Assembly (NCBI GenBank): GCA_036263655.1
Contig: DATAGP010000059.1
Location: 62,001 to 126,000 of the forward strand
Origin: Schlegelella_A sp036263655
GTDB lineage: Bacteria > Pseudomonadota > Gammaproteobacteria > Burkholderiales > Burkholderiaceae_C
DNA: 64,000 bases
Direction: 5' to 3'
The notes under the pieces were generated by a model. That model was not told the DNA's origin. It ran no database searches and saw only the letters and a list, made by a program, of their open reading frames with translations. Position numbers and translations under genes: made by a program. Every line of letters begins with the position of its first letter. Within the stretch, counting starts at the first letter, position 1. This document shows, piece by piece, positions 25,244-34,810 of the stretch.

Positions 25244-26950
25244 TCAGGCCGACCGCGGCGCCCTTGCCTTTTCTTCCTCGCGCAGACGCAGCACGCGCCG
25301 CTGCACCTTGCCCGTCGTCGTCATCGGCAGGGCATCGATGAACTCGATCTCCTTCGGGTACTCGTAGGGCGCGAGCTTGCCGCGCACATGCGCCTGCAGC
25401 TCGAGCTCGAGTTGCGCCGACGCCGCGTGTCCCGGAGCGAGGACGACGAATGCCTTGACGAGCGCGCCGCGTTCGGCGTCGGGCTTGGGCACGACCGCCG
25501 CGTTGGCGACGGCCGCGTGCTTGACGAGGCAGTTCTCGATCTCGCTCGGGCCGATTCGATAGCCGGCCGCCTTGAAGACGTCGTCGCTGCGGCCCTGGTA
25601 CCAGAGGTAGCCGTCCTCGTCCATGGTGGCCGTGTCGCCGGTGCGGCACCAGCTGTCGGCCGGGTCTCCCGTGAACTTGGCCCGCGTCGCGTCCTCGCGT
25701 TGCCAATAGCCGAGGAAGAACACCGGGTCAGGGTCGCCGTGCACGTCCCGCGCATGCAGCGCGACGTCGCCCGGCGTGCCGCGCGGGCACTCGCGGCCGT
25801 CATCGTCGATCACGGCGATGCGATGGCCCGGGTAGGCGCGGCCCATGCTTCCCGGCCGCGCCGGCCAGTGCAGCGCGCAGTTGCCGACGATGTAGTTGAC
25901 CTCGGTCTGGCCGAACATCTCGTTCGGGATGACACCCAGCTGGTCACGACAGTAGGCGAAGACGGCGTCGCCGACCGCCTCGCCTGCGCTCATGATCGCC
26001 TCGAGGTTCAGCCGATGCCGCGTCCGGGGCTCCGGCACTGCCTTCATCATCGCCTTCAGCGCCGTCGGGAAGAGGAAGGTGTGCGTGACGCCGTGCCGCT
26101 CGATCAGCTCGAACGCCTTCTCCGGCGCGAACCGGCCCTGGTAGGCGACGATCTCGCGACCGAAGTAGAGCGTCGGCCACAGCGAGTCGATCAGCCCGCC
26201 GGCCCACGCCCAGTCGGCGGGAGACCAGAACACGGAGGTGTTCCGGCCACGGGCCCGATATGGATCGAAGCCGAACCAGTTCTGGCTGGCGACGAAGCCC
26301 GGCAGGTTTCCGATGAGCGCCCGGTGCGGCAGCAGCGCGCCCTTCGGCGGGCCGGTGGTGCCGCTGGTGTAGATCAGCACCGCCGGATCGGCAGCGGAGG
26401 TCCGCACGGCCGCGAGGCGCACGGCCGGCTCGGCCGCGAGCATGGCGCCCCAGTCCACGTCGCCCTGCCCTTCCGCTGCGCCGACAGCGACGACGGTCGC
26501 GAGCCTCGGACAGAGCGCGCGCGCGGCGAGCACGTTGTCGATCCCGTTCTCGTCGACGATGGCGAGCGTCGATCCGCTGTCGTTGATCCGGTACTCGAGC
26601 GCCTCGGGCCCGAACAGGAAGGACAGCGGCATCGCGATCGCGCCGAGCCGGTAGAGGGCGATGTGCGCGACCGCCGTCTCGAAGCGCTGCGGCAGGACGA
26701 TGGCGACGCGATCGCCGCGCCCGACGCCGCGCCGGCGCAAGGCCGCGCCGAGCCGGTCGGCGTCGCCGTCGAGCTCGGCGTAGCTGAAGTCGCGTCGCTC
26801 GCCGCGCTCGTGCTCGAAGCGGATCGCGACGGCGTCGGGCGTCCTGCGCGCCCACCGCGTGCAGCAGACATCGGCGATGTTGAAGCGGGCGGGCACGTGC
26901 CAGCGGAAGCCGGCGTGCAGCTGCGCGTAGCGATCCTCGAGCTCAGGCAA
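25244..26950 (-). CDS. Acyl-CoA synthetase (AMP-forming, acetyl/medium-chain type)
   Basis: This 568-residue ANL enzyme has YTSGTTGPPKGALLPHRAL, SVFWSPADWAWAGGLIDSL, MFGQTEVNYIVGN, SWCRTGDTATMDEDGYLWYQGRSDDVFKAAGYRIGPSEIE and the C-terminal Lys in TTTGKVQRRVLR. The SPADWAWAGG and GYRIGP motifs place it with acetyl-CoA synthetase-like and medium-chain (AcsM-type) ligases rather than with the SauT-like protein. Probable substrates are short or medium-chain acids. It overlaps the upstream GNAT gene by 8 bases on the same strand, so the two are co-translated; in some bacteria acetyltransferases regulate such ligases by lysine acetylation, but that link is only suggestive here. Confidence 0.9.
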   Translation of the reverse strand: MPELEDRYAQLHAGFRWHVPARFNIADVCCTRWARRTPDAVAIRFEHERGERRDFSYAELDGDADRLGAALRRRGVGRGDRVAIVLPQRFETAVAHIALYRLGAIAMPLSFLFGPEALEYRINDSGSTLAIVDENGIDNVLAARALCPRLATVVAVGAAEGQGDVDWGAMLAAEPAVRLAAVRTSAADPAVLIYTSGTTGPPKGALLPHRALIGNLPGFVASQNWFGFDPYRARGRNTSVFWSPADWAWAGGLIDSLWPTLYFGREIVAYQGRFAPEKAFELIERHGVTHTFLFPTALKAMMKAVPEPRTRHRLNLEAIMSAGEAVGDAVFAYCRDQLGVIPNEMFGQTEVNYIVGNCALHWPARPGSMGRAYPGHRIAVIDDDGRECPRGTPGDVALHARDVHGDPDPVFFLGYWQREDATRAKFTGDPADSWCRTGDTATMDEDGYLWYQGRSDDVFKAAGYRIGPSEIENCLVKHAAVANAAVVPKPDAERGALVKAFVVLAPGHAASAQLELELQAHVRGKLAPYEYPKEIEFIDALPMTTTGKVQRRVLRLREEEKARAPRSA

Positions 26951-27455
26951 CGGGATCGGCCCCGAACTTCTCGAGCGCAGCGCCGGTCACTCGGCAGATG
27001 CGCCAGTCGGGCATGACCGTGGCGCCCATGCGCTCGTAGAAGCGGATCGCGTCGACGTTCCAGTCGAGCACGCTCCACTCGAATCGGCCGTAGCCGCGCG
27101 CGACGGCCAGGCGACCCAGATGCTCGAGCAGCGCCTGACCGATGCCGCGGCCGCGCTCCGCCGGCTCGACGAACAAGTCCTCGAGGTAGAGCCCCGGCTG
27201 CGCCAGGAAGGTCGAGAAGTTGGTGAAGAACAGGGCGAAGGCGACGACCACGCCGCTGCGCTCCGCGACGATCGCCTCGGCCGCGGGCCGGGCGCCGAAC
27301 AGATGCGGGGCGAGGGACTGCGGCGTCACCTTCAGCAGGTGCGTCAGCTTCTCGAACTCGGCGAGGCCCTGGATGAGGCGGACGATGGCCTCCACGTCGC
27401 CCGGCTCGGCGGCGCGGATCACGAGGTCCGCGGCACGGGAAGCGGCTGCAGTCAT
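26943..27455 (-). CDS. GNAT-family N-acetyltransferase
   Basis: This 170-residue protein has the GNAT fold: an N-terminal IRAAEPGDVEAIVRLIQGLAEFE, the strand LYLEDLFVEPAERGRGIGQALLEHL containing the acetyl-CoA pyrophosphate loop (R/Q-x-x-G-x-G/A as RGRGIG), and the WNVDAIRFYERMGA segment. It resembles the spermine/diamine acetyltransferase-like subgroup. The acceptor is unknown. It is immediately upstream of and overlapping the acyl-CoA synthetase gene, so regulation of that enzyme is conceivable. Confidence 0.88.
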   Translation of the reverse strand: MTAAASRAADLVIRAAEPGDVEAIVRLIQGLAEFEKLTHLLKVTPQSLAPHLFGARPAAEAIVAERSGVVVAFALFFTNFSTFLAQPGLYLEDLFVEPAERGRGIGQALLEHLGRLAVARGYGRFEWSVLDWNVDAIRFYERMGATVMPDWRICRVTGAALEKFGADPVA

Positions 27456-27496
27456 GGGGTCATTCTGGCATCCGCGCTGCCGCTTACAGTGCCGGG

Positions 27497-28429
27497 ATGA
27501 GCCCCGCCCTATACGTTCCGGCGCGCCCGGCGCGCAGCCGATTCGTCGAAGCCCGTGGCCTGCGTCACCACCTGCTCGAATGGGGCGAGCGCTCCGCCGA
27601 CACGGCGAGTCCGCCGCTGGTCATGCTGCACGGCTGGATGGACGTCGCCGCCTCGTTCCAGTTCGTCGTCGATGCGCTCGGCAGCGATCGTCACGTGCTG
27701 GCCCTCGACTGGCGCGGCTTCGGGCTGACCGACACGCCGGCGGTCGACACCTACTACTTCCCCGAGTACCTCGGCGACCTGGACGCCGTCCTCGATGCCG
27801 TGCTCGGTGCGACCCACCCGCCGATCGACCTGCTCGGCCACAGCATGGGCGGCAACGTCGCCATGCTCTACGCCGGCGTGCGACCGCAGCGGATCCGCCG
27901 CCTCGTCAATCTCGAGGGCTTCGGCATGCCGCGCTCGAAGCCGGCCGACTCGCCGCTGCGGATCGCCAAGTGGCTGGACTCGCTGAAGAAGCCGGAGCAG
28001 CTGCGCCCTTATCCCAGCCTCGAGGCCGTCGCCGACCGTCTGCGCAAGACCAATCCCTTGCTGCGCGCCGATCGGGCAGCGTGGCTCGCGGTGCAATGGT
28101 CGGGCCCGCACGGCGCCGAGGGCGAACGGCGCCTGCTCGCCGATCCCGACCACAAGCGGGCCAGCCCGTTGCTGGCGCAGGTCGACGAATGGCTGGAGGC
28201 CTGGAAGCTCATCGCCGCACCGGTGCTGTGGATCGAAGGCGACCGCACCGACATCAGCATCTGGTGGGGCGACCGCTACTCGAAGGCCGAGTTCCACGAG
28301 CGCCTGAACCTGGTCAGCGACGTTCGCCGGCACGTCGTCTCGCCGGCCGGACACATGCTCCACCACGACCGCCCCGAAGACGTCGCGAGGCTGCTGGAGG
28401 CGTTCCTGTCAGAATCGCGCCCTTGCTGA
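27497..28429 (+). CDS. Alpha/beta hydrolase
   Basis: This 310-residue alpha/beta-hydrolase-fold protein has the oxyanion segment VMLHGWMDVAASF, the nucleophile elbow LLGHSMGGNVAML (Ser about 116), a candidate acid in WIEGDRTDISIWW, and the catalytic His in VVSPAGHMLHHDRPEDVA. Such enzymes hydrolyse esters, epoxides or C-C bonds, and the substrate is not evident. It is divergent from the GNAT gene (41-base gap) and its stop lies 10 bases before prfB, so the two are likely co-transcribed. Confidence 0.88.
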   Translation: MSPALYVPARPARSRFVEARGLRHHLLEWGERSADTASPPLVMLHGWMDVAASFQFVVDALGSDRHVLALDWRGFGLTDTPAVDTYYFPEYLGDLDAVLDAVLGATHPPIDLLGHSMGGNVAMLYAGVRPQRIRRLVNLEGFGMPRSKPADSPLRIAKWLDSLKKPEQLRPYPSLEAVADRLRKTNPLLRADRAAWLAVQWSGPHGAEGERRLLADPDHKRASPLLAQVDEWLEAWKLIAAPVLWIEGDRTDISIWWGDRYSKAEFHERLNLVSDVRRHVVSPAGHMLHHDRPEDVARLLEAFLSESRPC

Positions 28430-28439
28430 AAGAGTGCAC

Positions 28440-29544
28440 ATGGACGTCGAACACATCAATGCCATCGGCAACCGGCTCGCCGACCTGACCCGTCGCACCG
28501 CTGACCTCCGGGGGTATCTTTGACTACGACCGCAAGGCGCTGCGCCTGAACGAGGTCAACGCGGCGCTCGAGAACCCGAACGTCTGGAACGAGCCCAAGC
28601 GGGCACAGGAGCTGGGGCGCGAGAAGCGCATGCTCGACAACGTCGTCGGCACCCTCGACCACCTGACGGCGAACCTCTCCGACAACACCGAGCTCTACGA
28701 GATGTCGAAGGCGGACGCCGACTTCGACGGGCTTCGCGCCATCGAGGCCGACGCAGCCCGGCTCGAGACCGCGATCGCCGAGCTCGAGTTCCGGCGGATG
28801 TTCAACAACCCGCTCGATGCGGGCAACTGCTTCATCGACATCCAGGCCGGCGCCGGCGGCACCGAAGCCTGCGACTGGGCCGCCATGCTGCTGCGCCAGT
28901 ACCTGAAGTACTGTGAGAGGAAGGGCTTCAAGACCGAAGTGCTCGAGGAGACGGAGGGCGACGTCGCCGGCATCCGCAGCGCGACGATCAAGGTCGAGGG
29001 CGACTACGCCTTCGGCCTGCTGCGCACCGAGACCGGCGTGCACCGGCTGGTGCGCAAGAGCCCGTTCGACTCGGCCGGCGGCCGCCACACGAGCTTCGCC
29101 AGCCTCTTCGTCTACCCCGAGGTCGACGACTCGATCGAGATCGACATCAACCCGGCGGACGTGCGCACCGATACCTTCCGCGCCTCGGGAGCGGGCGGCC
29201 AGCACATCAACAAGACCGATTCCGCGGTGCGCCTGACGCACGTCCCGACCGGCATCGTCGTGCAGTGCCAGAACGACCGCTCACAGCATCGCAACCGCGA
29301 CGAGGCCTGGCAGATGCTGCGCTCGCGCCTCTACGAGCACGAGATGCGGATCCGCATGGCGGCGCAGCAGAAGCTCGAAGACACCAAGACCGACGTCGGC
29401 TGGGGGCATCAGATCCGCAGCTACGTGCTCGACCAGAGCCGCATCAAGGACCTGCGCACCAACGTCGAGATCAGCAACACGCAGAAGGTGCTGGACGGCG
29501 ACCTCGACCCCTTCATCGAGGCCAGCCTGAAGCAGGGCGTCTGA
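28440..29544 (+). CDS. prfB: Peptide chain release factor 2, expressed by programmed +1 frameshift
   Basis: RF2 terminates translation at UGA and UAA. The gene begins at ATG 28440 and reads 27 codons to an in-frame TGA (28521-28523). A +1 shift at CTT-T joins it to the main frame from 28522 to 29544, giving 367 residues, the usual RF2 length. The main part has the anticodon-like SPF tripeptide (RKSPFDSAGG) and the catalytic GGQ (GAGGQHINKTDSAVR). The frameshift makes RF2 autoregulate: low RF2 stalls at UGA and favours the shift. It lies between an alpha/beta hydrolase and pepN. Confidence 0.97.
28509..28524 (+). promoter_or_regulatory. prfB programmed +1 frameshift site
   Basis: CGGGGG, an internal Shine-Dalgarno-like run, is followed three bases later by the slippery CTT-TGA-C. 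This matches the conserved RF2 recoding site except that the run is preceded by C rather than A. The ribosome slips from CTT to TTT, skipping one base, and continues GAC TAC. Confidence 0.95.
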
Positions 29545-29568
29545 CCCGCCCGCGAGCCACTCGGAAGA

Positions 29569-32277
29569 ATGTCGGAACGATCGTCGGAGAACCCCATGCG
29601 CGAAGGCACCGCCCCCCTGATCCGCCGCGAGGACTACGCGGCCCCGCCGTACTGGATCCGCGCGGTCGACCTCGCTTTCGACCTCGACCCGGCGAAGACG
29701 CTGGTGACCAGCAAGATGCGGCTCGAGCGCAACGGCGACGTGGCGCCGGCGCCGCTCCGCCTGCACGGCGAGGGCCTGACCCTGACGCGCTGCCTCGTCG
29801 ACGGCGGCTCCGTCTCCTTCCGCCACGAAGACGGCCAGCTGGTGATCGACAGCGTCCCGGACGGCAGCTTCTCGCTCGAGATCCGCAACACCTGCGCGCC
29901 GGACCGGAACACCCAGCTGTCGGGCCTCTACACCTCGGGCGGCGGCTTCTTCACGCAGTGCGAGGCCGAGGGCTTCCGGCGCATCACGTATTTCCTCGAC
30001 CGGCCCGACGTCATGGCCGAGTACACCGTGACGCTGCGCGCCAGCAAGGCGGCCTATCCGGTGCTGCTGTCGAACGGCAATCTCGTCGAGCACGGCGATC
30101 TCGACAACAGCCGCCACTTCGCGCGCTGGCACGACCCGTTTCCGAAGCCGAGCTACCTCTTCGCGCTGGTCGCCGCCGACCTGGTCGCGCGGGAGCAGCA
30201 CATCCGCTCACGCTCGGGCAAGGACCACCTGCTCCAGGTCTGGGTGCGGCGCGGCGACCTCGACAAGACCGAGCACGCGATGAACTCCCTCGTCGCCTCG
30301 GTGGCCTGGGACGAGGCGCGCTTCGGCCTGCCGCTCGACCTCGAGCGCTTCATGATCGTCGCCGTCGGCGACTTCAACATGGGCGCCATGGAGAACAAGG
30401 GCCTGAACCTGTTCAACACCAAGTACGTCCTGGCCAACCCGAACACGGCGACGGACGACGACTACGCCGGCATCGAGTCGGTCGTCGGTCACGAGTACTT
30501 CCACAACTGGACCGGCAACCGCATCACCTGCCGCGACTGGTTCCAGCTCAGCCTGAAGGAAGGGCTGACGGTCTTCCGCGACCAGGAGTTCACGATGGAC
30601 CTGACGACCAGCGCGAGCGCGCGCGCCGTCAAGCGCATCGAGGACGTGCGCAGCCTGCGCCAGGTGCAGTTCCCCGAGGATGCGGGCCCGATGGCGCACC
30701 CGGTGCGCCCGGACAGCTACGTCGAGATCAACAACTTCTACACGGCGACGATCTACGAGAAGGGCGCCGAGGTCGTGCGCATGATGCAGACCCTCGTCGG
30801 CCGCGACGGATTCGCCCGCGGCATGAAGCTCTACTTCGAGCGGCACGACGGCCAGGCAGTCACCTGCGACGACTTCGCGCAGGCCGTCGCCGACGCCAAC
30901 CCGGAAAGCGAGCTCGCCCGCCTGCTGCCCGGCTTCAAGCGCTGGTACGCGCAGGCCGGGACGCCGCGCGTGACGGCGCGCGGTCGCTACGACGCGCCTT
31001 CGCGCACCTACACGCTCGGCCTGGAGCAGGCGCCGTCCCCCGTCCACGGTGCGTCGACGCAGGCGCCGTTCGTGATCCCGCTGGCCGTCGGCCTGGTGGG
31101 TCAGGATGGAGCGGCGCTGCCGGTGCGACTGGAGGACGAGGCGGAATCGGCCGCCAGGACCGAGCGCGTGCTGGTGCTCGACGAGGCGCGCCGCTTCTTC
31201 ACCTTCGTGGGTGTCGATCAGCCGCCGGTGCTGTCGCTGCTGCGCGGCTTCTCGGCGCCGGTGACGCTCGTCGACGGTCTCGCCGATGCCGACCTGCTGG
31301 TCCTGCTGCGTCACGACAGCGATCCGTTCAACCGCTGGGAGGCGGGGCAGCGGCTGGCCATGACGCGGCTGCTCGCGGCGATGCGCGAGGACGAAGCGCC
31401 GCCCTCGCTGGCCACCGCCTACGTCGACGCCTTGCGCGACCTTCTGCGCGACCCCGGGCTCGATCCGCAGTTCAAGGAGCTCGCCCTCCTGCTCCCGAGC
31501 GAGATCTACATCGCCGAGCAGCTCTCCAGCGTCGACCCGCAGCGGGTCCATGCCGCCCGCGAAGGCCTGCGCCGCGAGCTCGCACGGGCGCTGCGCGCCG
31601 ACTGGGAGTGGGCCTACGAGGCGCACCAGGGCGTGGGCGGGTACCAGCCCGGCGGCGTCGCCGCAGGCCGCCGCGCCCTGGCCAACCTGGCGTTGTCGAT
31701 GCTCTGCATCGACGCCACGGCCCGGGGCGACGCCGTGTGGCCCGGCCGGGCCTACCAGCGCTTCAAGGACGCCACCAACATGACCGATCGCCAGGGCGCC
31801 ATCGTCGCCCTGCTGGCGAGCGGTTCGCCGCTTGCCGGGCCGGCGCTGGAGCGCTTCTACGCGATGTTCCATCACGACGCCCTGGTCCTCGACAAGTGGT
31901 TCTCGATGCAGGCGACGGCGCCGGAGCGCGACGGGCGCGTCTTCGAACGGGTGAGGGCCTTGCTGCAGCACCCCGACTTCAGCATCGCCAACCCGAACCG
32001 CGCGCGCAGCCTGATCGGCGACTTCTGCCGCGGCAACCCGGCGGCGTTCCATCGAACCGACGGCGCCGGCTACGCCTTCTGGGTCGAACGCGTCCTCTCG
32101 CTCGACGCCGTGAATCCACAGCTCGCCTCGCGCATCGCCAGGGCACTCGACCGCTGGACCGTGCTCGCCGAGCCCTACCGCAGCGCTGCTCGCGCGGCGA
32201 TCGCCCAGGTGGCGGCCGCGCCGAAGCTGTCCGACGACACCGGCGAGATCGTCTCGCGCTCACTCTCGGGACACTGA
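29569..32277 (+). CDS. pepN: Aminopeptidase N (M1 metallopeptidase)
   Basis: This 902-residue M1 peptidase removes N-terminal residues from peptides in the cytoplasm. It has the exopeptidase motif GAMENKG (about 272-278) and the zinc site HEYFHNW (His about 308 and 312, Glu about 309), with the second zinc-ligand Glu about 20 residues on. The C-terminal helical domain (about 545-895) matches the E. coli-type PepN, whose length is about 870. Two in-frame ATGs are possible (29569 and 29596); GGAAG precedes the first. It is 24 bases after prfB and 1 base before the phosphofructokinase gene. Confidence 0.95.
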   Translation: MSERSSENPMREGTAPLIRREDYAAPPYWIRAVDLAFDLDPAKTLVTSKMRLERNGDVAPAPLRLHGEGLTLTRCLVDGGSVSFRHEDGQLVIDSVPDGSFSLEIRNTCAPDRNTQLSGLYTSGGGFFTQCEAEGFRRITYFLDRPDVMAEYTVTLRASKAAYPVLLSNGNLVEHGDLDNSRHFARWHDPFPKPSYLFALVAADLVAREQHIRSRSGKDHLLQVWVRRGDLDKTEHAMNSLVASVAWDEARFGLPLDLERFMIVAVGDFNMGAMENKGLNLFNTKYVLANPNTATDDDYAGIESVVGHEYFHNWTGNRITCRDWFQLSLKEGLTVFRDQEFTMDLTTSASARAVKRIEDVRSLRQVQFPEDAGPMAHPVRPDSYVEINNFYTATIYEKGAEVVRMMQTLVGRDGFARGMKLYFERHDGQAVTCDDFAQAVADANPESELARLLPGFKRWYAQAGTPRVTARGRYDAPSRTYTLGLEQAPSPVHGASTQAPFVIPLAVGLVGQDGAALPVRLEDEAESAARTERVLVLDEARRFFTFVGVDQPPVLSLLRGFSAPVTLVDGLADADLLVLLRHDSDPFNRWEAGQRLAMTRLLAAMREDEAPPSLATAYVDALRDLLRDPGLDPQFKELALLLPSEIYIAEQLSSVDPQRVHAAREGLRRELARALRADWEWAYEAHQGVGGYQPGGVAAGRRALANLALSMLCIDATARGDAVWPGRAYQRFKDATNMTDRQGAIVALLASGSPLAGPALERFYAMFHHDALVLDKWFSMQATAPERDGRVFERVRALLQHPDFSIANPNRARSLIGDFCRGNPAAFHRTDGAGYAFWVERVLSLDAVNPQLASRIARALDRWTVLAEPYRSAARAAIAQVAAAPKLSDDTGEIVSRSLSGH

Positions 32278-32278
32278 C

Positions 32279-33547
32279 ATGGCGACCAAGGCAAGCAAGA
32301 AGAACGCGTTCTACGCGCAATCGGGCGGCGTCACCTCCGTCATCAACGCGTCGGCGTGCGGCGTCATCGAGGCGGCGCGCATCAACCGGCACCAGATCGG
32401 CACCGTCTACGCCGGCCGCAACGGGATCATCGGCGCCCTGACCGAGGATCTGATCGACACCGGCAAGGAGTCGGCCAGCGCGATCCGCGCTCTGCGCTCG
32501 ACGCCGGCCGGCGCCTTCGGCTCCGCGCGCTACAAGCTGAAGTCGCTCGACGCCAACCGGCGCGAATACGAGCGGCTGATCGAGGTCTTCCGGGCGCACG
32601 ACATCGCCTGGTTCTTCTACAACGGCGGCGGCGACTCGGCCGACACCTGCTTCAAGGTCAGCCAGCTGTCGAAGGCGATGGGCTACCCGTTGCAGGCCAT
32701 CCACGTGCCGAAGACCGTCGACAACGACCTGCCGCTCACCGACTGCTGCCCCGGCTTCGGCTCCGTCGCCAAGTACATCGCGGTGTCCGCGCTCGAAGCC
32801 TCGTACGACGTCCGCTCGATGGCCCGCACCTCGACGAAGGTGTTCGTCCTCGAGGTCATGGGGCGGCACGCCGGGTGGATCGCTGCGGCCGGCGGGCTGA
32901 TCGAGGATCAGGGCATCCCCGTCGTCATCCTGTTCCCGGAGATCGAGTTCGACGAGACCAGGTTCATCGCCCGGGTCGATGCCCTCGTGAAGGAGCACGG
33001 CTACTGCACGGTCGTGGTCTCCGAGGGCGCGAAGCGCGCCGACGGCAGCTTCCTCGCCGAGCAGGGATCGCGGGACGCCTTCGGGCACGCCCAGCTCGGC
33101 GGCGCCGCACCGGTCGTCGCCGGCATGGTGCGGTCGGCGCTCGGGTACAAGTTCCACTGGGCCGTCGCCGACTACCTGCAGCGCGCCGCCCGCCACATCG
33201 CCTCGAAGACGGACGTCAAGCAGGCCTACGAGCTCGGCAAGCGCGCCGTCGAGCTGGCCTTGAAGGGACACAACTCGGTGATGCCGACGATCGAGCGCAC
33301 GTCCGACTCGCCATACCGGTACAAGATCGGCATGGCGGATCTCGCCGACGTGGCGAACGTCGAGAAGTTCATGCCGCGCGACTTCATCAGCGCCGACGGC
33401 TTCTCGATCACCGAGAGCTGCCGGCGCTACCTGCGGCCGCTCATCGCCGGCGAGGACTACCCCGCCTACCGCGACGGGCTGCCGCGCTACGTGACGCTGA
33501 AGAACGTCGCGGTCGCCAAGAAGCTGGCGCCGTTCGAGCTGAAGTAG
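32279..33547 (+). CDS. 6-phosphofructokinase, pyrophosphate-dependent type
   Basis: This 422-residue protein belongs to the PFK superfamily. It shows QSGGVTSVINASACGV, NGGGDSADTCFKV (phosphoryl-donor region), PKTVDNDL with Lys where ATP-type enzymes have Gly, and EVMGRHAGWIAAAGG. Those substitutions and the length point to the PPi-dependent type, which phosphorylates fructose 6-phosphate reversibly. Donor preference should be treated as predicted. It follows pepN by a single base and probably shares its transcript. It is convergent with the Bug gene downstream. Confidence 0.9.
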   Translation: MATKASKKNAFYAQSGGVTSVINASACGVIEAARINRHQIGTVYAGRNGIIGALTEDLIDTGKESASAIRALRSTPAGAFGSARYKLKSLDANRREYERLIEVFRAHDIAWFFYNGGGDSADTCFKVSQLSKAMGYPLQAIHVPKTVDNDLPLTDCCPGFGSVAKYIAVSALEASYDVRSMARTSTKVFVLEVMGRHAGWIAAAGGLIEDQGIPVVILFPEIEFDETRFIARVDALVKEHGYCTVVVSEGAKRADGSFLAEQGSRDAFGHAQLGGAAPVVAGMVRSALGYKFHWAVADYLQRAARHIASKTDVKQAYELGKRAVELALKGHNSVMPTIERTSDSPYRYKIGMADLADVANVEKFMPRDFISADGFSITESCRRYLRPLIAGEDYPAYRDGLPRYVTLKNVAVAKKLAPFELK

Positions 33548-33556
33548 CCCTGCCGG

Positions 33557-34540
33557 CTACTTGGCCGCGAGGCCGAGCCGCTCGATCAGGGCCTTGTCGC
33601 GCACCAGCGTCTCGCGCGCCCACTTCTCGTAGTCCGCACCGCTCCGATACCAGGCGTCCTGGTTGAGCTGGTCGAGCAGCTCCACGTGCCTCGGCTCCTC
33701 CATCGCCTTCTTGAAGGCATCGTGCAACGTCCTCACGACGGCCGGGTCCATCCCCTTCGGGCCGACCAGGCCGTAGGGGGACGTCGACACCACGTTGTAG
33801 CCGAGCTCCTGCGCCGTCGGCACGTTTGGCCAGCGCTTGGTGCGCTTGTCGCCGAAGGTGACGAGCAGGCGCATCTGGCCGCCGTCGACGAACTTGTCCC
33901 AGCCGGTCGCGTCGCTCTGCGCCATGACGTGGCCGCCGAGCAGCGCCTGCTGCAGGTCGGCGTTGCCCTTGAACGGCACGTGCACCAGCTGGACCTTGGC
34001 ATTGCCGGCAAGCTCCTCGAGCAGGAGGTGCGGCGAGGTGCCGACGCCGGTCGAGCCGTAGTCGATCTTGCCGGGCGCCTTGCGCGCCGCCTCGATGTAC
34101 TCGTTGAAGGTCTTGTAGGGCGAGTCGGCGCGGACGGTGAAGCCGAAGGTGTAGCCGGAGACGCCGATGATGAAGGTGAAGTCCTTGATCGGATCCCAGG
34201 CCACCTTCTGCATGTGCGGCACGCGCAGCATGCCCATCGGGTACTGGGCGATGGTGTAGCCGTCGGGCTTGGCCGTCGTCGCCATCGTGCTCGGGCCCAG
34301 CGTGCCGCCCGCGCCGGGCTTGTTCTCCACGATGACCGGCTGGCCCAGGTGCTTGCCGGCGAGCTCGGCAAGCGTGCGCAGGTGCCGGTCGGTGGAGCCG
34401 CCGGCGGGCCACGGCACGATCAGCGTGATGGGTCGATTGGGAAACGCTGCTGCCTGTGCGGCCGCGAGCGACGGCGCACCCGCGGCCGCAGCGGCGGCCA
34501 GCAGGGCGATCAGGGCTCGACGTGCCCGGGGGGTGTTCAT
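33557..34540 (-). CDS. Bug-family (TctC-like) solute receptor
   Basis: This 327-residue receptor has a Sec-type signal (about 1-29, ending SLAAAQAAA), then FPNRPITLIVPWPAGGSTDRH, VENKPGAGG, KPDGYTIAQ, and VHVPFKGNADLQQALLGG, all standard Bug features. An in-frame ATG 48 bases upstream is less likely because the signal peptide begins properly at 34540. No linked enzyme or transporter genes are beside it: it is a single gene between the convergent phosphofructokinase gene and tRNA-Thr. Ligand unknown. Orphan Bug genes like this are abundant in Burkholderiales. Confidence 0.9.
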   Translation of the reverse strand: MNTPRARRALIALLAAAAAAGAPSLAAAQAAAFPNRPITLIVPWPAGGSTDRHLRTLAELAGKHLGQPVIVENKPGAGGTLGPSTMATTAKPDGYTIAQYPMGMLRVPHMQKVAWDPIKDFTFIIGVSGYTFGFTVRADSPYKTFNEYIEAARKAPGKIDYGSTGVGTSPHLLLEELAGNAKVQLVHVPFKGNADLQQALLGGHVMAQSDATGWDKFVDGGQMRLLVTFGDKRTKRWPNVPTAQELGYNVVSTSPYGLVGPKGMDPAVVRTLHDAFKKAMEEPRHVELLDQLNQDAWYRSGADYEKWARETLVRDKALIERLGLAAK

Positions 34541-34644
34541 GGCGGGAATCCGTCCGTTGCGATGCACGATCGTGGCGCACCGCGGCAAGCCCGTGCATTC
34601 GGACGAACCCAGCCCGCTCGGCAGCAGGGCCGGCGAGGGGTCGC

Positions 34645-34653
34645 TGCTAGAAT
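34645..34653 (+). promoter_or_regulatory. Extended -10 promoter of tRNA-Thr
   Basis: TGC followed by TAGAAT forms an extended -10 element 38 bases before the tRNA. No good -35 hexamer is seen, which is tolerable for extended -10 promoters. The 150 bases between the Bug gene and the tRNA hold nothing else that I can name. Confidence 0.5.
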
Positions 34654-34690
34654 CGTCGGCTGTCGATCGGTCGCGTGGGTGGCCATCGAG

Positions 34691-34766
34691 GCCGGCGTAG
34701 CTCAGTTGGTAGAGCAGCGCATTCGTAATGCGACGGTCGGGAGTTCGACTCTTCTCGCCGGCACCA
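34691..34766 (+). tRNA. tRNA-Thr (anticodon CGT)
   Basis: The 76-base cloverleaf is complete. The acceptor stem GCCGGCG pairs with CGCCGGC, the D arm is GCTC...GAGC, the anticodon loop is TTCGTAA with anticodon CGT, and the T loop is TTCGACT. The CCA end is encoded. The T stem (GGGAG/CTTCT) has two G-U pairs and the first anticodon-stem pair is G-A, both tolerable. It decodes ACG. Confidence 0.95.
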
Positions 34767-34810
34767 GGACATCTCCACGAGGCCGGCTCAGACCGGCCCC
34801 TCGTACGCCA

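Noticed and set aside
26943..26950. Frameshift between the GNAT and acyl-CoA synthetase genes
   Set aside because: Both proteins are complete; the 8-base overlap is ordinary for an operon.
34541..34690. A gene between the Bug receptor and tRNA-Thr
   Set aside because: Short frames there have no start signals or motifs. The only recognisable element is an extended -10 promoter for the tRNA.
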